Assembly (NCBI GenBank): GCA_937928295.1
Contig: CALEYY010000212.1
Span: 1 to 6,709, forward strand
Direction of reading: 5' to 3'
From: an uncultured Moraxellaceae bacterium
Lineage (GTDB): Bacteria; Pseudomonadota; Gammaproteobacteria; Pseudomonadales; Moraxellaceae
Length of the DNA: 6,709 nt
Shown: positions 5,570 through 6,709 of the stretch, one piece after another
Position numbering within the stretch: the stretch's first letter is position 1
Layout of the letters: each line of letters starts with the position of its first letter
Translations under genes and position numbers: made by a program
Notes under the pieces: model-generated
Database searches by the model: none
What the model was told of the DNA's origin: nothing
Seen by the model: only the letters and a program-made list of their open reading frames with translations

Positions 5570-6709
5570 ATGAAAACTGCATTCACCGCCATACCCGAAC
5601 ATCGCCTGCCGGTCATCCTCGCTGGAGCCCGCACACCCTTTCTCGACAGCGCCGGCCTGTATGCCGAGCTCATGAGCTACGAACTCGGTGCTCATGCCTT
5701 GCGCGGTCTGCTCGATCGCGCCGGCGTCGATCCGGCGACCATCGAACTGGTCATCATGGGCACCGTGCTGCATGAAGTGGAAACCACCAATGTCGCCCGT
5801 GAGGCGATGCTCGCCGCCGGCCTGCCCAGCCGTATCCCTGCCTATACCGTGGCCATGGCCGGCATTTCGCCGAATGTGGGCGTGATGACTCTATGCGACC
5901 AGATTGCCTTGGGCCGGCTCGATCTGGGCATTGCCGCCGGCACCGAAAATTTCTCGGATGTGCCGGTGCGCCTGTCGCAAAACATTCGCCGCAGCCTGAT
6001 GAAGCTGCGTCAGCGCAAAGGCACTCGTGACCGCCTGAAGGTTTTGGGCGGCTTGCGCCCTAGCGACCTCAGCTTCGATATTCCAACCGGCAGCGACTAC
6101 ACCACCGGCATGACCATGGGCGTGGCTTGCGAAGCCATGGTACGCAAATTCGGCCTGAGCCGCGCTGAATGCGACCACTACACCGCGCGCAGCCATGCCG
6201 GCGCCATCGCCGCCACGGAATGCGGCCATTACGCGAAGCAGATCATGCCGGTGGCTATTGACGCTCGCCAGATAGCCAGCACCGACAACACGCCGCGTGC
6301 CGATGCCAGCGAAGCGAAACTGGCCTTGTTACCACCGGTATTTGATCGCCAGAGCGGAATCATCACCGCTGGCAATGCCTCGCGCTTCACCGACGGTGCC
6401 GCCGCCCTACTGCTGGGCAGCCTCGGCCACGCCCAAGCTGAAGGCTTGAAGCCACTGGCCGTGGTGCGCGACTACCTGCTCACCGGTGTGGACAGTCTGG
6501 AGGAAGAGATGCTGCTGGGCCCGGCCATGTCCATCCCGCGCTTGCTGGCACGCAACGGACTGGGCTTTGATGACATTGATGTCTGGGAAATTCACGAGGC
6601 CTTCGCCGCGCAGGTGCTGATCAACCGCGCCTGCATGGCCGATGCCAGTTTTGTACACACGCGCCTCAGCCGCGAATGTCCGGTGTGTGAAAAGATCGGA
6701 AGAGCGTCG
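5570..6709 (+). CDS. Thiolase-family protein (FadI/TFP-beta/FadA2-like), 3' end missing, nucleophilic Cys replaced by Gly
   Basis: The visible 380 codons belong to a thiolase of about 430 residues, open at the right edge; codons after 6692 come from adapter sequence. Canonical members cleave 3-ketoacyl-CoA, or condense acetyl-CoA units. Family marks are ARTPFLDS (20-27), AAGTENFSDVPVR (122-134), the TFP-beta-like loop region (about 137-175), GNASRFTDGAAA (268-279) and IHEAFAAQ (341-348) with His342. The GHP and CxG motifs would lie past the edge. At the nucleophile site the protein reads TVAMAGISPN (93-102) where related sequences read TVTMACISAN, so Gly98 stands in for the catalytic Cys. A GGTGA ribosome site (5560-5564) precedes the ATG at 5570; an in-frame GTG at 5561 overlaps the upstream stop. 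It probably forms an operon with the MaoC-type gene. Family call firm; activity doubtful. Confidence 0.9.
   Translation, partial: MKTAFTAIPEHRLPVILAGARTPFLDSAGLYAELMSYELGAHALRGLLDRAGVDPATIELVIMGTVLHEVETTNVAREAMLAAGLPSRIPAYTVAMAGISPNVGVMTLCDQIALGRLDLGIAAGTENFSDVPVRLSQNIRRSLMKLRQRKGTRDRLKVLGGLRPSDLSFDIPTGSDYTTGMTMGVACEAMVRKFGLSRAECDHYTARSHAGAIAATECGHYAKQIMPVAIDARQIASTDNTPRADASEAKLALLPPVFDRQSGIITAGNASRFTDGAAALLLGSLGHAQAEGLKPLAVVRDYLLTGVDSLEEEMLLGPAMSIPRLLARNGLGFDDIDVWEIHEAFAAQVLINRACMADASFVHTRLSRECPVCEKIGRAS
6693..6709 (+). other. Illumina TruSeq adapter remnant (artefact)
   Basis: AGATCGGAAGAGCGTCG is identical to the first 17 bases of the standard Illumina TruSeq read-2-side adapter (the complement of the universal adapter). 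It ends exactly at the window edge. This is library sequence left in the assembly, not genomic DNA; it adds about six false residues to the thiolase reading frame. Confidence 0.93.

Noticed and set aside
5624..5910. Thiolase as a decayed pseudogene because of the missing Cys
   Set aside because: The frame is uninterrupted over all 374 genomic codons and other motifs are intact. A single substitution is better described as a variant or an error than as decay.

Overview
The window is GC-rich, densely coding DNA from a bacterium. It carries five complete protein genes and one gene cut by the right edge. The ProS type (bacterial form with an internal editing domain, no C-terminal zinc domain), the lipobox-type lipoprotein and the AraC/MaoC/thiolase set all fit a gammaproteobacterium. 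A Nevskiales/Solimonadaceae-like organism is my best guess, but that rests on general resemblance and not on a search. I see no RNA gene, mobile element or CRISPR array.

Layout. Left (26-439, minus): a PaaI-type hotdog thioesterase. It diverges from proS (616-2403, plus), the prolyl-tRNA synthetase; the 176-bp gap between them holds a -10-like box and a 14-bp tandem repeat. Middle: proS is followed after 54 bp by a predicted exported lipoprotein of the alpha/beta-hydrolase fold (2458-3465, plus). That 54-bp gap holds a long hairpin whose 3' arm ends on the base before the hydrolase ATG. Right: an AraC-family regulator with an arabinose-binding-type N-terminal domain (3496-4533, minus) converges on the hydrolase. 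It diverges from a two-gene acyl-CoA module: a double-hotdog MaoC-type dehydratase (4671-5564) and a FadI/TFP-beta/FadA2-like thiolase (from 5570 to the edge). The arrangement resembles known clusters of a MaoC-type dehydratase, a FabG-type reductase and a FadA2-type thiolase. A reductase gene may therefore lie beyond the edge, probably under control of the AraC protein.

Two observations stand out. First, the thiolase has Gly98 (codon GGC, 5861-5863) where the family has its nucleophilic cysteine. The rest of the fold that can be seen is well preserved, so it is either a non-canonical thiolase-like protein or carries a sequence error. Second, the last 17 bases (6693-6709) are identical to an Illumina TruSeq adapter. 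The sequence therefore ends in an untrimmed library artefact, and the last residues of the thiolase translation are not biological.
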